Shown here: piece after piece, positions 9,317 to 17,887 of the stretch
How positions within the stretch are numbered: position 1 is the stretch's first letter
How the letters are laid out: the number at the start of each line of letters is the position of its first letter
The notes under the pieces: generated by a model
Databases searched by the model: none
Told to the model about the DNA's origin: nothing
The model's input: the letters and a program-made list of their open reading frames with translations, nothing else
Made by a program: the position numbers and the translations under genes
Origin: Streptosporangium canum
GTDB taxonomy: Bacteria; Actinomycetota; Actinomycetes; Streptosporangiales; Streptosporangiaceae
Assembly: GCF_900113865.1 (NCBI RefSeq)
Contig: NZ_FOQY01000001.1
Coordinates: 124,001 to 188,000, forward strand
Direction of reading: 5' to 3'
DNA: 64,000 nucleotides

Positions 9317-9492
9317 CGGCGCACACCTACCTTGGGGGAGAAGCAGGGTCTCATCACGGGAAGCGGGCGGACGGCTACGACAGCCGCGCGATGGCGAACA
9401 CGATCGTGACGATCACGATGAGCATCAGGATCCGACCGTCTGCAGTGTCCATCGACGCCCTCCGACACGAGGAAGCAGGATTTCGTCACCAA
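9289..9492 (-). repeat. Tandem duplication of leader plus 5' coding end (9289-9357 and 9424-9492)
   Basis: The two segments align over about 69 bases, including CCTGCTT in the leader, the ribosome-binding region, the ATG and a shared GACGG(C/T)CGGATCCTGAT in the coding part. Each copy heads its own small membrane ORF. Substitutions and a 2-base gap show that the duplication is not recent. Confidence 0.7.
9375..9452 (-). CDS. 25-residue single-helix membrane peptide
   Basis: The ATG at 9452 is preceded by GGAGG with about 6-base spacing and encodes MDTADGRILMLIVIVTIVFA-IARLS before TAG at 9375. It is essentially one hydrophobic helix with a charged DGR start and basic end. It parallels the N-terminus of the 83-aa protein immediately downstream (MGSSDGRILILVVIATVVFF), including the leader DNA, so it is either a truncated paralogue or a genuine micropeptide. 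It lies 58 bases upstream of the 83-aa gene on the same strand, so co-transcription is likely. Confidence 0.5.
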   Translation of the reverse strand: MDTADGRILMLIVIVTIVFAIARLS

Positions 9493-9550
9493 GAGTAGTC
9501 CAATGACTACAGAAATGCCAAGAACTATCTCCTTCGCCCCGCCGTGGGCA

Positions 9551-9568
9551 ACCGCCCGGACGGGCGGT
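9551..9568 (-). terminator. Hairpin abutting the stop of the VWA gene
   Basis: ACCGCCCG and CGGGCGGT form a near-perfect palindrome (9551-9568) that starts inside the TGA of the VWA protein gene and is followed on the minus strand by TGCCC. It is short and lacks a T-run, so terminator function is tentative. Confidence 0.4.
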
Positions 9569-11322
9569 CACGGAGCCTTGGGACACGTGGGATGGCACAG
9601 GCGGCGGGCCAGGGCGGACAGGAAGACGTCGATGATCTCGTTGGGCTCCCGGGCGATGTGCAGGGAGCCGTTGGTGATGCCCGTCACCTGCCCGAGGGCG
9701 GCGCGGTCCAGGTCGTCGCCGAAGGCCAGCACGACGATCTGGACCGGGCGCACCGGGTCCCACTCGTCTCTGAGCCGCTCCGCCAGCTCGCCGCTCGACA
9801 GCCCCTTGGCGTCGTCCCTGCCCGCGGTGATGACGAGCAGGGTGTTGTTCATCCCCTCGTCGTAGGAGTCGGTCACCTCGCGGAACCCGGCGAGGATCGA
9901 GTCGTAGAGGGAGCTGGGCAGCTTCGGGTCGGCGCGCAGGGTGCGGGTCAGCTCCTCCAGGCGGCTGCGCCGGATGACCTGTCCCCCGTCGGGCTCCAGG
10001 ATCGGGCCGAGCCGTACCCGCTCACGGTGGTCCTTGCCCTTGGCCGCGGCGAACTCCCACATGCCCATGTGGGTGGAGTTGGGGAAGAGCTGCAGGCCCA
10101 GCCTGGCCGCTTCGAGCGCGACGGTGAGCTTGGTCCTGCCCTTCTCTCCCTTGATCGGCTGGGCCATGTGCTTGCCGGTGTCGGCCAGGACCAGGATGTT
10201 GGTCGGCGGGGCCAGCCTGCTCCAGGCCTCCAGCGCCTCGTCGATCATCGCGGGCAGGATGGCCGGCCGGGTGCGGGGCGCCTCGGTGGGGATCTCGGGT
10301 CCGGGCGAGTACGGCCCCTGGGCGCCGTCCGCCGAGCGGAAGCCCGCCCGCCGTACGGCGTCCTGGGTCTCCGGAGAGCGCAGCCAGGTGGCGAAGGCCC
10401 GCGATCCACTCGCCTTCGTGCTGTCGGCGGAGGTGACCACGTAGGGGTAGTCCAGGTTGATGGTCCCCTCGCGGGGATGGAGCGCGACCACCGGGTCGCC
10501 GGACGGCAGGCGGTTGTGCGTCCACACCGACTGCTCGGGGACGATCACCACCGGGCGCTGCCAGAAGGAGCGGTCGTCGACCGCGGCGAGCATGCTCCGG
10601 TAGTCGGGCGCCGAACCCGCCTGGGCCCAGCGGACGAACGCGGTGAGCGAGCGGTCGGCCTCCGCCCCGGTGCCGACGACGTCCCTGGCCGCGGCCACCG
10701 TGGCGATCCCGGCCCCGGCGAGCGAGGGGTCCGGGACGCGGACCACGTCGGGCTCGTCGGCGTTGGGCCGGATCCGGCCCCGGGTGGTCGCCGGGAAGAC
10801 CATCCGCCAGTTCATGTCGGTCTTGCCGACCGCGAAGCGCTGGGCGAGGGACTTGCGGGTGGCGAAGACCAGGGGTGAGGTGGCCATCACGGTCTCGGTG
10901 CCCGCCAGGTTCCCGGCGCCCTGCTTGCGCGCGAGCCGGATCCAGGCCGAGGAGTCGGTGATCCAGCCGTCGGGGCGCTCGCTGAGCACCCCGGCGGTGC
11001 CGCCGATCAGGGTGCGCAGCACGGTGGCCGGCGGCTGTTCGGTGACCTGGACCAGCACGCACCGGCCGTCGACGCCGGTCCTGCTCCGGTTGAACCGTCC
11101 GGCGGCCTCCATGACCGTCGGCGCGATGTCCACCGCGGCGGCGACGCCGACCAGCACCGGGTCCCGAGGCGAGCACCGGCCCTCCGCCGGGCCGAGCGCC
11201 AGGACCAGGCTCCCGGTCAGGGCGACCGCCGCCGCGACCGCCGCCAGCGACAGACGCAGACGCACCTGCCCCCGGCGCGTCTCGGCGCCGGGGGCCACAC
11301 GGTGTCGACCGGAAGAGGGCAC
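9568..11322 (-). CDS. Extracellular solute-binding protein fused to VWA domain
   Basis: 584 residues from GTG at 11322. Residues about 22-45 are a signal anchor (LSLAAVAAAVALTGSLVLALG). Residues ~50-330 resemble a type-2 periplasmic binding fold (VLVGVAAAVDIAPTVMEAAGRF, then a central DYPYVVTSADSTKASGSRAF segment). The last ~230 residues resemble a von Willebrand A domain (NILVLADTGKHM, with MIDAS-like D-x-G-x-M, and ITAGRDD). Binding-protein/VWA fusions occur across actinobacteria with no assigned substrate; no transporter permease lies nearby, so import is unlikely and an adhesion or sensing role is possible. A GACAATTGTC palindrome (11349-11358) sits 27 bases upstream of the start and may be an operator. 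Confidence 0.75.
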   Translation of the reverse strand: MPSSGRHRVAPGAETRRGQVRLRLSLAAVAAAVALTGSLVLALGPAEGRCSPRDPVLVGVAAAVDIAPTVMEAAGRFNRSRTGVDGRCVLVQVTEQPPATVLRTLIGGTAGVLSERPDGWITDSSAWIRLARKQGAGNLAGTETVMATSPLVFATRKSLAQRFAVGKTDMNWRMVFPATTRGRIRPNADEPDVVRVPDPSLAGAGIATVAAARDVVGTGAEADRSLTAFVRWAQAGSAPDYRSMLAAVDDRSFWQRPVVIVPEQSVWTHNRLPSGDPVVALHPREGTINLDYPYVVTSADSTKASGSRAFATWLRSPETQDAVRRAGFRSADGAQGPYSPGPEIPTEAPRTRPAILPAMIDEALEAWSRLAPPTNILVLADTGKHMAQPIKGEKGRTKLTVALEAARLGLQLFPNSTHMGMWEFAAAKGKDHRERVRLGPILEPDGGQVIRRSRLEELTRTLRADPKLPSSLYDSILAGFREVTDSYDEGMNNTLLVITAGRDDAKGLSSGELAERLRDEWDPVRPVQIVVLAFGDDLDRAALGQVTGITNGSLHIAREPNEIIDVFLSALARRLCHPTCPKAP

Positions 11323-11399
11323 GCGGGGACCTCTCGCTTCAGGGAAGTGACAATTGTCGCAATGAACCCCTTACGCCGCGCAAGTCAAAAGAGAACTTG

Positions 11400-11550
11400 T
11401 TATAGGCGCCCCAGCGGCACGAAGTTACGCACACTTTGACAAACTCCGCCGCTCGCCGCCGCCGCGGCCAGGCGATCCTCGTCCGGCACGCCGTAGGAGG
11501 TGGTCCGCTGCCGGAGCGGCCGGCCGGTCAGGGCGACCATCGCCGCGATG
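11400..11550 (-). pseudogene. Displaced 3' end of fbiC
   Basis: On the minus strand this segment encodes an FbiC C-terminus ([20 protein letters not shown] onward, ending RNFVPLGRL and TAA at 11400). It aligns without gaps to the end of intact fbiC 2637 bases away: 98 of 100 bases match in 11451-11550, but only 31 of 51 in the final part. It has no upstream coding body and cannot make an enzyme. The most economical reading is that it is the original host 3' end, pushed away when the RloAB cassette inserted and supplied a replacement end. Confidence 0.85.
11451..11550. repeat. Direct repeat copy 1 (candidate attachment site)
   Basis: 100 bp, 98% identical to 14088-14187 (mismatches at 11514 and 11530), in the same orientation. 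The identity ends sharply on both sides. The two copies bound a 2637-bp period that contains rloA and rloB. Confidence 0.85.
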
Positions 11551-11570
11551 CCGTAGATCCGCATTGAAGC

Positions 11571-12427
11571 CTAGGCAGATGTAGAAGAAACCGCTTCCTT
11601 CGCTGCGGGTGCGCCTTCGCCGGGCTTCTGCCCGCCGATGCCCAGTGTGGCCAGCAGACGCCATACGTCGGTGGACGGATCACGCCGGAGGACCGGGCAC
11701 TCCGGAGCGTGCCCGGAACGGGCCGCCCAATCTTGAGGAGACTGCGGTTCGGCATCGTGACCGACCGGTTCGGTCTTCGCACGGCCGGGCTTGCAGAGCC
11801 CTTGAGCGCAGGAGGCCACCAGGCTCCGGGCATGGGCCATCGCCTTGCCCTCCCGCTCTTTCAGGGCCTCGCGCCGAGCCCCCTTGATGCTCTTCTCGCC
11901 CCCCCCTTACCGTAGTCCTTGAAGGCGTTCGCCCCCTTGGCCTGCCTCAGCTTCTCGACCACGATCTTGCTGCTGCCGCTCTGCGCCCCTCCGAATGCCT
12001 GGAAGTGCAGCAGTAACCACAGGTCGAATGACGGGTGTGAGAACGCGAGCTCGACCTTGGAGTCGGCTGCGGCCTTGATCGCCTGCGGGATGTCATTCCA
12101 CTGATCGCGGTCGAAGAGCGCCCATGCCCCGTCCTCACCTGCGGCCTTCCGTACGGCTTCGACGATTCCGGAAGGTGTCCTCCCGCCCCTACGGGGGACG
12201 GGCTGGAGCCGGAAAGGCTGCCTGCCCTGACCGTCGCCACCCCCGAACTGGTCGTTCAGATAGTCCAGGTAGTCCGGTTCCGTGGATTCGCCCTCGCAAG
12301 CCACGTACAACACCCGCACCTCACGCGACTGGGAGCCGGATCTCGGAGCCAGTGAACGCTCGTCTTCCAGACGCCCGCGCCTTCTCCGCCTTCCCTGTTC
12401 CTGCTCTTTCCCCGCCCGCTTGCTCAC
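11571..12427 (-). pseudogene. rloB: RloB-family protein gene with frameshift in a G8 run
   Basis: The frame opens at GTG 12427 (GTGA overlap with rloA) and shows RloB features: VLYVACEGESTEPDYL (about 40-54), ALFDRDQW (103-110) and FSHPSFDLWLLLHFQAF. It leaves frame at a run of eight G (minus strand, about 11899-11906) and stops at 11861 after 188 residues. Adding one G restores a continuous frame to 11571 whose end, DPSTDVWRLLATLG, matches the NPST-type RloB C-terminus I know. The full protein would be about 286 residues. The disruption may be a real mutation, phase variation or a homopolymer sequencing error. RloB is thought to be the effector partner of the RloA ATPase in AbiL-like abortive infection. 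Confidence 0.8.
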
Positions 12428-13701
12428 GCCGTCGCCTTCGCCTCTTGCCGGGACAGTTCACGGACGATCTTCCCGGCGGTGACCTGCGGCACCCCACCGT
12501 AACGGCCACGCAGATAACCACGCTCCAGGTTCTCCTCCTTGCGCGGCTTGGCCTCTGTCAGCGGATACAGCTCGGTCTCCCCTGAGCGTTGCTTCACCGT
12601 GATCCACACCTGATCACGATTGAGCGGTCGGTCAAGCACCTCACTGCCCAGCAAGGTCGCATCGTGCGTCGTGAAGATCAGCTGAGCGCCACGCGGGTTG
12701 GATGCGGGATCTTGGAAGACCCGTACGACCTCGGCCGCAAGCGTGGGGTGAAGACTCGAATCCAATTCGTCCACCAGCAGGACCGATCCCTGGTCGAGCA
12801 CGGTGAGCATGGGCCCCAGGAAGGCGAACCAGGCATGGGTGCCCAGGGACTCCTCCGTGCGAAAGTCCAGCGGTGTTTCTCCACCGTCCGGGGTACGGTG
12901 CCACAACCTGATTTCACCGGTCTCGGGGTCAGTGTCGAGGCGGGTGACCCCCAAGTCGGCCGATTGCAGCAACTGCGTGATCCGCTGATGGTAGTTTTCC
13001 GCCCGATCCGAGCGTGTCAGGAGCCGCTTGGTCCAGTCCACCCGGGCGCTGAGATCCCTTCCCGGTGTCACCAACCACAGGTTGACGTCGAGAAACCACC
13101 TGTGTATCGCTGACAGTTGGGGATCGTTGAGAGTCGCGCCGACTGACAGGAACAGGGCGTTCGGGCGGGTCAGCTTGACCAGGGGTTCCCGTTCTCCTCT
13201 GAAGCCCTCTCCCCGGAAGACGAACTCTCCGCCTTCCGACTCCGGACGGTCCGCCTCTCGGTCGAACCAGACATTGCGGCGGCCATGCGGATACGCGTGA
13301 AGCCACTCCGCCTCCACTCGCTCATCTGACAGCTCGAAGCCATAGGTATAGCGGACAGGATCCCGACCCAGGGCAAGGTCCACCTCGAACAGGGTCGTCT
13401 CCGCACGAGACGCGGGATCGAGCTTGAAGGGCTGCCGGGGAACCACCCCCGGCGCCTTGGCCCAGTCAGCGAAAGAGTCTCGCACCGCGTCGCGCATGAG
13501 CCGGAAACCACTGAGCAGGTTCGACTTCCCCGACGCGTTGGCTCCGAACACACCCGCTACGGGTTGCGCCGAAACATCCCGCCCCCGGTACTTGAGACCG
13601 GTCCTGCGTCCCGCGCCCTCATCGAATTCGGTTGCGATCAGGGACAGCTCATGCTCGTCGCGGATGGACCGGTGGTTGGCCACCCGGAAACGGATCAGCA
13701 C
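12424..13701 (-). CDS. rloA: RloA/AbiLi-like AAA15 ATPase, putative phage defence
   Basis: 425 residues. Walker A is GANASGKSN (53-61), an ABC-like signature region is EESLGTH (283-289), Walker B is SVLLVDELDSS (306-316), and a switch histidine lies in FTTHDATLL (about 346). This is the OLD/RecF-like AAA15 family used as sensor-ATPases in many abortive-infection systems; RloA was first noted in restriction-linked operons. It is translationally coupled to the RloB gene, the typical two-gene arrangement. GC and codon bias are a little less extreme than in neighbours, and the pair is flanked by duplicated fbiC ends, which supports horizontal gain. The ATPase itself looks intact. Confidence 0.85.
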   Translation of the reverse strand: MLIRFRVANHRSIRDEHELSLIATEFDEGAGRRTGLKYRGRDVSAQPVAGVFGANASGKSNLLSGFRLMRDAVRDSFADWAKAPGVVPRQPFKLDPASRAETTLFEVDLALGRDPVRYTYGFELSDERVEAEWLHAYPHGRRNVWFDREADRPESEGGEFVFRGEGFRGEREPLVKLTRPNALFLSVGATLNDPQLSAIHRWFLDVNLWLVTPGRDLSARVDWTKRLLTRSDRAENYHQRITQLLQSADLGVTRLDTDPETGEIRLWHRTPDGGETPLDFRTEESLGTHAWFAFLGPMLTVLDQGSVLLVDELDSSLHPTLAAEVVRVFQDPASNPRGAQLIFTTHDATLLGSEVLDRPLNRDQVWITVKQRSGETELYPLTEAKPRKEENLERGYLRGRYGGVPQVTAGKIVRELSRQEAKATA

Positions 13702-14036
13702 CGTAGACCTCCTGCCGAGACAGGGCTCCTCACCCTGTCATCTACGTCCTGGTGCACAGAGCCTGCATGTAACAGCCTATGACGCCCCTCTGATGGATGC
13801 CAGCAGCGGCCGGGAAGTCCCCGGGGCGGGTCGCATTCATCGAATCTCCTTGAGCGTGGAGACCTCGGGCTTCAGCCGTGGGGAGGAAGTCAATCGCGCA
13901 TCGCCGCCTTCGGGAGGGAAACATGTCGCGAAAAGCCGCTTGAGACGCCTTTCCACACCGAACGCGGCCCGAGCACGAAGACTCGGCGGGGTCCATGCGG
14001 GCGGGCCGCGTTCGACATCCGGTGATGGGGAGCCCG
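13702..14036. other. 335-bp non-coding right flank of the RloAB cassette
   Basis: No convincing gene. It lies between the rloA start and the fbiC stop and must hold the rloA promoter (minus strand), which I could not define. It includes an IS605-like right-end remnant near 13842-13893. Several short frames cross it, but none has coding character. Confidence 0.6.
13842..13893 (-). mobile_element. Possible IS200/IS605 (TnpB-type) right-end remnant
   Basis: On the minus strand the stretch CTTCCTCCCCACGGCTGAAG followed by CCCGAGG and an AAGGAGATTCGATG tail resembles the hairpin right ends that follow tnpB in actinobacterial IS605-family elements. No tnpB or tnpA frame remains. It is a similarity by eye only and may be coincidental. 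Confidence 0.35.
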
Positions 14037-16649
14037 TTACACCTGTTCGAGCGGTAGCGAAATCCGCACGCTCCTACAGACTCCGTCGCTCGCCGCCGCC
14101 GCGGCCAGGCGATCCTCGTCCGGCACGCCGTAGGAGGTGGTCCGCTGCCGAAGCGGCCGGCCGGTCGGGGCGACCATCGCCGCGATGTCGCTGATCGTCT
14201 TGAAGGAGCCGTTCTCCGACCCCGCCATCCGGCTGATCGTCTCCTCCATCAGCGTGCCGCCGAGGTCGTTGACCCCGCCCTGGAGCACCTCGCGGCACAG
14301 GCCGTCCTGGAGCTTCACCCAGGAGCACTGGATGTTCTTGATGGCGCCGTGCAGCAGGATGCGGGCCAGCGCGTGCACGGCCCGGTTCTCCCGCGCCGTC
14401 GGTCCGGGCCTGGCGATCCCGGCCAGGTAGATCGGCGCGCTGTGGTGGACGAACGGCAGCAGCACGAACTCGGAGAACCCGCCGGTCTCCTCCTGGATGC
14501 GGCGGATCAGCCGGATGTGCTGGACCCAGTGGGCGTGGTTGTCCACGTGGCCGTACATCATCGTGGAGGTCGTCGGGATGCCGACCCGGTGCGCGGTGGA
14601 GATGACCTCCACCCACTCCCTGGTGGGCAGCTTGCCCTTGGTCAGCACCCAGCGCACGTCGTCGTCGAGGATCTCGGCCGCGGTCCCGGGGAGCGAGTCG
14701 ACGCCCGCCTCCCTGGCCGCGACCAGCCAGTCCTCGATGGACAGGTTCGTACGGCTGGCGCCGTTGATGACCTCCATCGGGGAGAAGGCGTGGACGTGCA
14801 TCTCCGGCACCCGGGCCTTGACCGCCCTGGCGATGTCGAAGTAGGCGCTGCCGGGCAGGTCCGGATGGATGCCGCCCTGCATGCACACCTCGGTCGCCCC
14901 CGCCTGCCACCCCTCCCAGGCCCGGTCGGCGACCTGCTCCAGGCTCAGGGTGTAGGCGTCGGCGTCGGTACGGCGCTGCGCGAAGGCGCAGAACCGGCAG
15001 CCGGTGTAGCAGACGTTGGTGAAGTTGATGTTCCGGTTCACCACGTAGGTCACCTCGTCGCCGACCGCCTCCCTGCGGAGGTCGTCGGCGATCCGGCACA
15101 GCTCCTCCAGCGCCGCGTCGTCGGCCCCCACGCCGTTGTGGTCGCCGGCGACGTCGAGGAGGGCGAGCGCCTGCGCGTCGGTCAGCCGGGCCGGGTCGGC
15201 GGCGGCCTGCCGCAGCGCCTCCCGGACCTCCCCGAGCCGTACGGCGGGCTCTCCCGGCCCCCCTGGCGCCGCGGGGGCCGGGAGCCGCTCCCTGAGGGCC
15301 TCCCAGTCGCCGTAGACGTCGTCGAAGTCGTCGCGGCGGTCGCTGGTGCGGCCCTCAGTGTCGACGGCCGTGTGCAGGTCGGTGCGGCCCAGGGAGACGA
15401 AGCCGCCGTCCGGCTCCTGCCAGGGACGGCCGGCGAGGACGGCGTCCTCGCGGGCGAGGCCCGTCTCCGGGTCGGCCAGGGCGGCCACGTGCGCGTTGAG
15501 CCGGGGGTCGAGCCAGGGCTCACCGGCAAGCACGTACTCGGGGTAGATGGTCAGCCGCTCACGCAGGGCGAACCCGGCGGCGGCGGTGCGGGCGGCGAGG
15601 TCGTCGATCTGGGGCCAGGGGCGCTCGGGGTTGACGTGGTCGGGCGTCAGCGGGGAGACCCCGCCCCAGTCGTCGATCCCCGCTCTGATCATCAGCTCGT
15701 ACTCGGAGTCGACCAGGTTCGGCGGCGCCTGCACCCGCATCTTGGGCCCCAGCACCAGCCGGGTCACCGCGATCGTGGCGGCCAGCTCCTGCAGGTCCGC
15801 GTCCGGCATGCCGCGCATCGCGGTGTCCGGCTTGGCACGGAAGTTCTGAACGATGATCTCCTGGAGCCCGCCGTACTCGCGCGCCACCCTGCGCAGCGCG
15901 AACAGCGACTCGGCCCGGTCCTCGACGGTCTCGCCGATACCGATGAGGATGCCGCTGGTGAACGGCACGTTGGTCCGCCCCGCGTCCTCCAGCACGCGCA
16001 GCCGTACCGCGGGGTCCTTGTCCGGCGAGCCGTAGTGCGGCTGTCCCTTCTCCTCGAACAGCCGCCGCGAGGTCGTCTCCAGCATCATGCCCATCGACGG
16101 CGCGACCGGCTTGAGGCGCTGCAGGTCCTGCCAGGTCATGACCCCGGGGTTGAGGTGCGGCAGCAGCCCGGTCTCCTCCAGCACCCGGATGGCCATCGCG
16201 CGGACGTAGGACAGCGTGTCGTCGTAGCCGTGGGCGTGCAGCCACTCGCGGGCCTGGGGCCAGCGGTCCTCCGGCCGGTCGCCCAGGGTGAACAGCGCCT
16301 CCTTGCACCCCATAGCCGCACCCTGACGGGCGATCTCCAGCACCTCGTCGGGGCTGAGATACATGCTCTCCAGCTTGTGGGGAGCGGTGGCGAACGTGCA
16401 GTACCCGCATCGGTCGCGACAGAGCCGGGTGAGCGGGATGAAGACCTTACGGCTGTAGGTGACGATCCCTCGCCGTCCGGCGGCCTCCAGCCCCGCGTCC
16501 CTCACCCGTCCGGCGTGTTCGAGCAGGGTGTCGAGGTGGGCGTCTCTGGCGTGCAGCAGGACGGTGGCTTCGGTGAGGTCGAGAGCTTTTCCGTCGCGGG
16601 CGCGGGCCAGTGCCCGGCGCATCGCGGTATCGGTGGGGTTCACGCTCAT
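14037..16649 (-). CDS. fbiC: FbiC: FO synthase (fused CofG/CofH radical-SAM enzymes)
   Basis: 870 residues, the size expected for the actinobacterial fusion. The N-terminal half (CofG) carries the radical-SAM CX3CX2C motif at Cys77, 81 and 84 within [14 protein letters not shown]; the C-terminal half (CofH) repeats it at Cys547, 551 and 554 within [12 protein letters not shown]. Together they build 7,8-didemethyl-8-hydroxy-5-deazariboflavin (FO) from tyrosine and a ribityl-uracil precursor, the first step of F420 synthesis. The last 17 codons differ from the displaced copy at 11400, so this C-terminus may have been supplied by the inserted cassette. With fbiA and fbiB within 10 kb, the core F420 genes are clustered. 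Confidence 0.96.
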   Translation of the reverse strand: MSVNPTDTAMRRALARARDGKALDLTEATVLLHARDAHLDTLLEHAGRVRDAGLEAAGRRGIVTYSRKVFIPLTRLCRDRCGYCTFATAPHKLESMYLSPDEVLEIARQGAAMGCKEALFTLGDRPEDRWPQAREWLHAHGYDDTLSYVRAMAIRVLEETGLLPHLNPGVMTWQDLQRLKPVAPSMGMMLETTSRRLFEEKGQPHYGSPDKDPAVRLRVLEDAGRTNVPFTSGILIGIGETVEDRAESLFALRRVAREYGGLQEIIVQNFRAKPDTAMRGMPDADLQELAATIAVTRLVLGPKMRVQAPPNLVDSEYELMIRAGIDDWGGVSPLTPDHVNPERPWPQIDDLAARTAAAGFALRERLTIYPEYVLAGEPWLDPRLNAHVAALADPETGLAREDAVLAGRPWQEPDGGFVSLGRTDLHTAVDTEGRTSDRRDDFDDVYGDWEALRERLPAPAAPGGPGEPAVRLGEVREALRQAAADPARLTDAQALALLDVAGDHNGVGADDAALEELCRIADDLRREAVGDEVTYVVNRNINFTNVCYTGCRFCAFAQRRTDADAYTLSLEQVADRAWEGWQAGATEVCMQGGIHPDLPGSAYFDIARAVKARVPEMHVHAFSPMEVINGASRTNLSIEDWLVAAREAGVDSLPGTAAEILDDDVRWVLTKGKLPTREWVEVISTAHRVGIPTTSTMMYGHVDNHAHWVQHIRLIRRIQEETGGFSEFVLLPFVHHSAPIYLAGIARPGPTARENRAVHALARILLHGAIKNIQCSWVKLQDGLCREVLQGGVNDLGGTLMEETISRMAGSENGSFKTISDIAAMVAPTGRPLRQRTTSYGVPDEDRLAAAAASDGVCRSVRISLPLEQV
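14088..14187. repeat. Direct repeat copy 2 (inside fbiC 3' end)
   Basis: 100 bp matching 11451-11550 with two mismatches (14151 and 14167), the right boundary of the putative insertion. It lies in frame within fbiC codons for [20 protein letters not shown] and beyond. Confidence 0.85.
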
Positions 16650-16826
16650 GAGCGCACATTACGGCGCGCCGCCAAGCCAACCGGAGGCGGGTACCGGATC
16701 GCGGGCCGGACAGTTCAGCATCGCTAAAGGATGCAGTCAAGCAACTCTAGATAGACGTAAATGAATGCGGATGCATATATTTAAGTCATCCCACCGGACC
16801 CCCTCCAAGAACCTCAGGAGCCGAAA

Positions 16827-17027
16827 ATGATCTGGTTTCTCCTCGCCTTCGCCGCGGCCGCCGTCCTCGCCCCGCTGATCGGAGCCGACAGCCGCGACAG
16901 CCGCGACTGGCGGGCCGACGAGCCCTCCCCCGACCTCGGCGGGGTCAGAACGAGCGGTAGTCGCGTGCGGCTGTCTTCGGCCCCCGAGCGGGCGGCCGCG
17001 CACCGCCCAGCTTCAGCAGCCTGCTGA
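16827..17027 (+). CDS. Small membrane protein, 66 aa
   Basis: The ATG at 16827 is preceded by AGGAG with 6-base spacing. The product starts with a hydrophobic helix (MIWFLLAFAAAAVLAPLIG) followed by a charged DSRDSRDWR tail. The last ~27 codons overlap the 3' end of the convergent glycosylase gene, so the true C-terminus may be shorter in relatives. An AT-rich tract at 16770-16785 upstream fits a promoter. Unknown function. Confidence 0.55.
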   Translation: MIWFLLAFAAAAVLAPLIGADSRDSRDWRADEPSPDLGGVRTSGSRVRLSSAPERAAAHRPASAAC

Positions 17028-17865
17028 CCCGGTGCCGGTGCCCCCGGTAGGGCGCGAGCAGCCGCAGCATCTCCGCGTCGTCGGCCTCCCTGCCGGTCAG
17101 CGACCAGCCGACCAGCGACGCCAGGTGATAGTCGCCCACCGAGATCGCGTCCGCGTCACCGTGCGACCGCTGCCGCACCTCGGCGGAGGTCCACACCCCG
17201 ATCCCGGGCAGCGCCCGCAGCAGCCGATCCGCGTCGGCGCTGCCCCCGGCCGCCTCCAGCTTCGCCGCGTGCCAGGCGGCGTTCACCACGGTCCGCGCCC
17301 GTACGGCCTCCGTCCCCGCCCGGTGCCAGTCCCACGACGGGATCGACCGCCACGCCTCGGGCTCGGGGAAGACCCGCATCCCCTCCGGCGCGGGCCCCGG
17401 TGCGGGCTCGCCGTACCGGCCGAGTAGCCACCGCCACGCCCGCCAGGCCTCACCGGTCACGACCTTCTGTTCGAGCACGGCGGGCACCAGGGCCTCCAGC
17501 ACCCGGAAGGTCCGCCCGACCCGGAGCCCGCCGTAACGCCTGGACGCGTCGCGGATCACATCGTGCTCGGGGACGAACCCCGAGAGGTCGTCGTCGACGC
17601 CGAGCATCGCGGGGAGCGTCTCCAGCAGCCACCCGGCCCCCGGACCCCAGGCGGCCCCGTCGACGTGACCGCCCCGGGCGAGCACCCGTAACGTGCCGGG
17701 ACCGTCCGGCGTCCGCGAGGTCCGCCAGATCGCCCCGTCGGGCGTCTTCCGCCAGGCCGGGTCACCGCCCCCGCGCCGATGCGGACCGAGGGTCAGCTCA
17801 AGGTCGAGCGGCCCCTCCGAACGCCACCGCCGCTCCCTCACCGCTTCCCGCGCGAGCACTGTCAT
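16945..17865 (-). CDS. AlkA-like HhH-GPD DNA-3-methyladenine glycosylase
   Basis: 306 residues when started at ATG 17865 (MTVLAREAV), preferred because the longer frame from 17934 would overlap the upstream pyrophosphorylase and lacks family support. The helix-hairpin-helix LRALPGIGVWTSAEVRQR (about residues 216-233) and the following ISVGDYHLASL containing the catalytic Asp define the HhH-GPD superfamily; the preceding FRVLEALVPAVLEQKV segment is the usual start of the domain. It would remove alkylated bases in base-excision repair. It lies 22 bases after the NDP-sugar pyrophosphorylase, so it may be read from that transcript although functionally unrelated. Confidence 0.85.
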   Translation of the reverse strand: MTVLAREAVRERRWRSEGPLDLELTLGPHRRGGGDPAWRKTPDGAIWRTSRTPDGPGTLRVLARGGHVDGAAWGPGAGWLLETLPAMLGVDDDLSGFVPEHDVIRDASRRYGGLRVGRTFRVLEALVPAVLEQKVVTGEAWRAWRWLLGRYGEPAPGPAPEGMRVFPEPEAWRSIPSWDWHRAGTEAVRARTVVNAAWHAAKLEAAGGSADADRLLRALPGIGVWTSAEVRQRSHGDADAISVGDYHLASLVGWSLTGREADDAEMLRLLAPYRGHRHRVSRLLKLGGARPPARGPKTAARDYRSF

Positions 17866-17887
17866 CTCACCCGTGCGCCGTGGGAGA

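Noticed and set aside
11425-11664. 79-codon minus-strand frame next to the fbiC remnant
   Set aside because: It is a different reading phase of the fbiC 3' copy fused to the end of rloB, not a gene.
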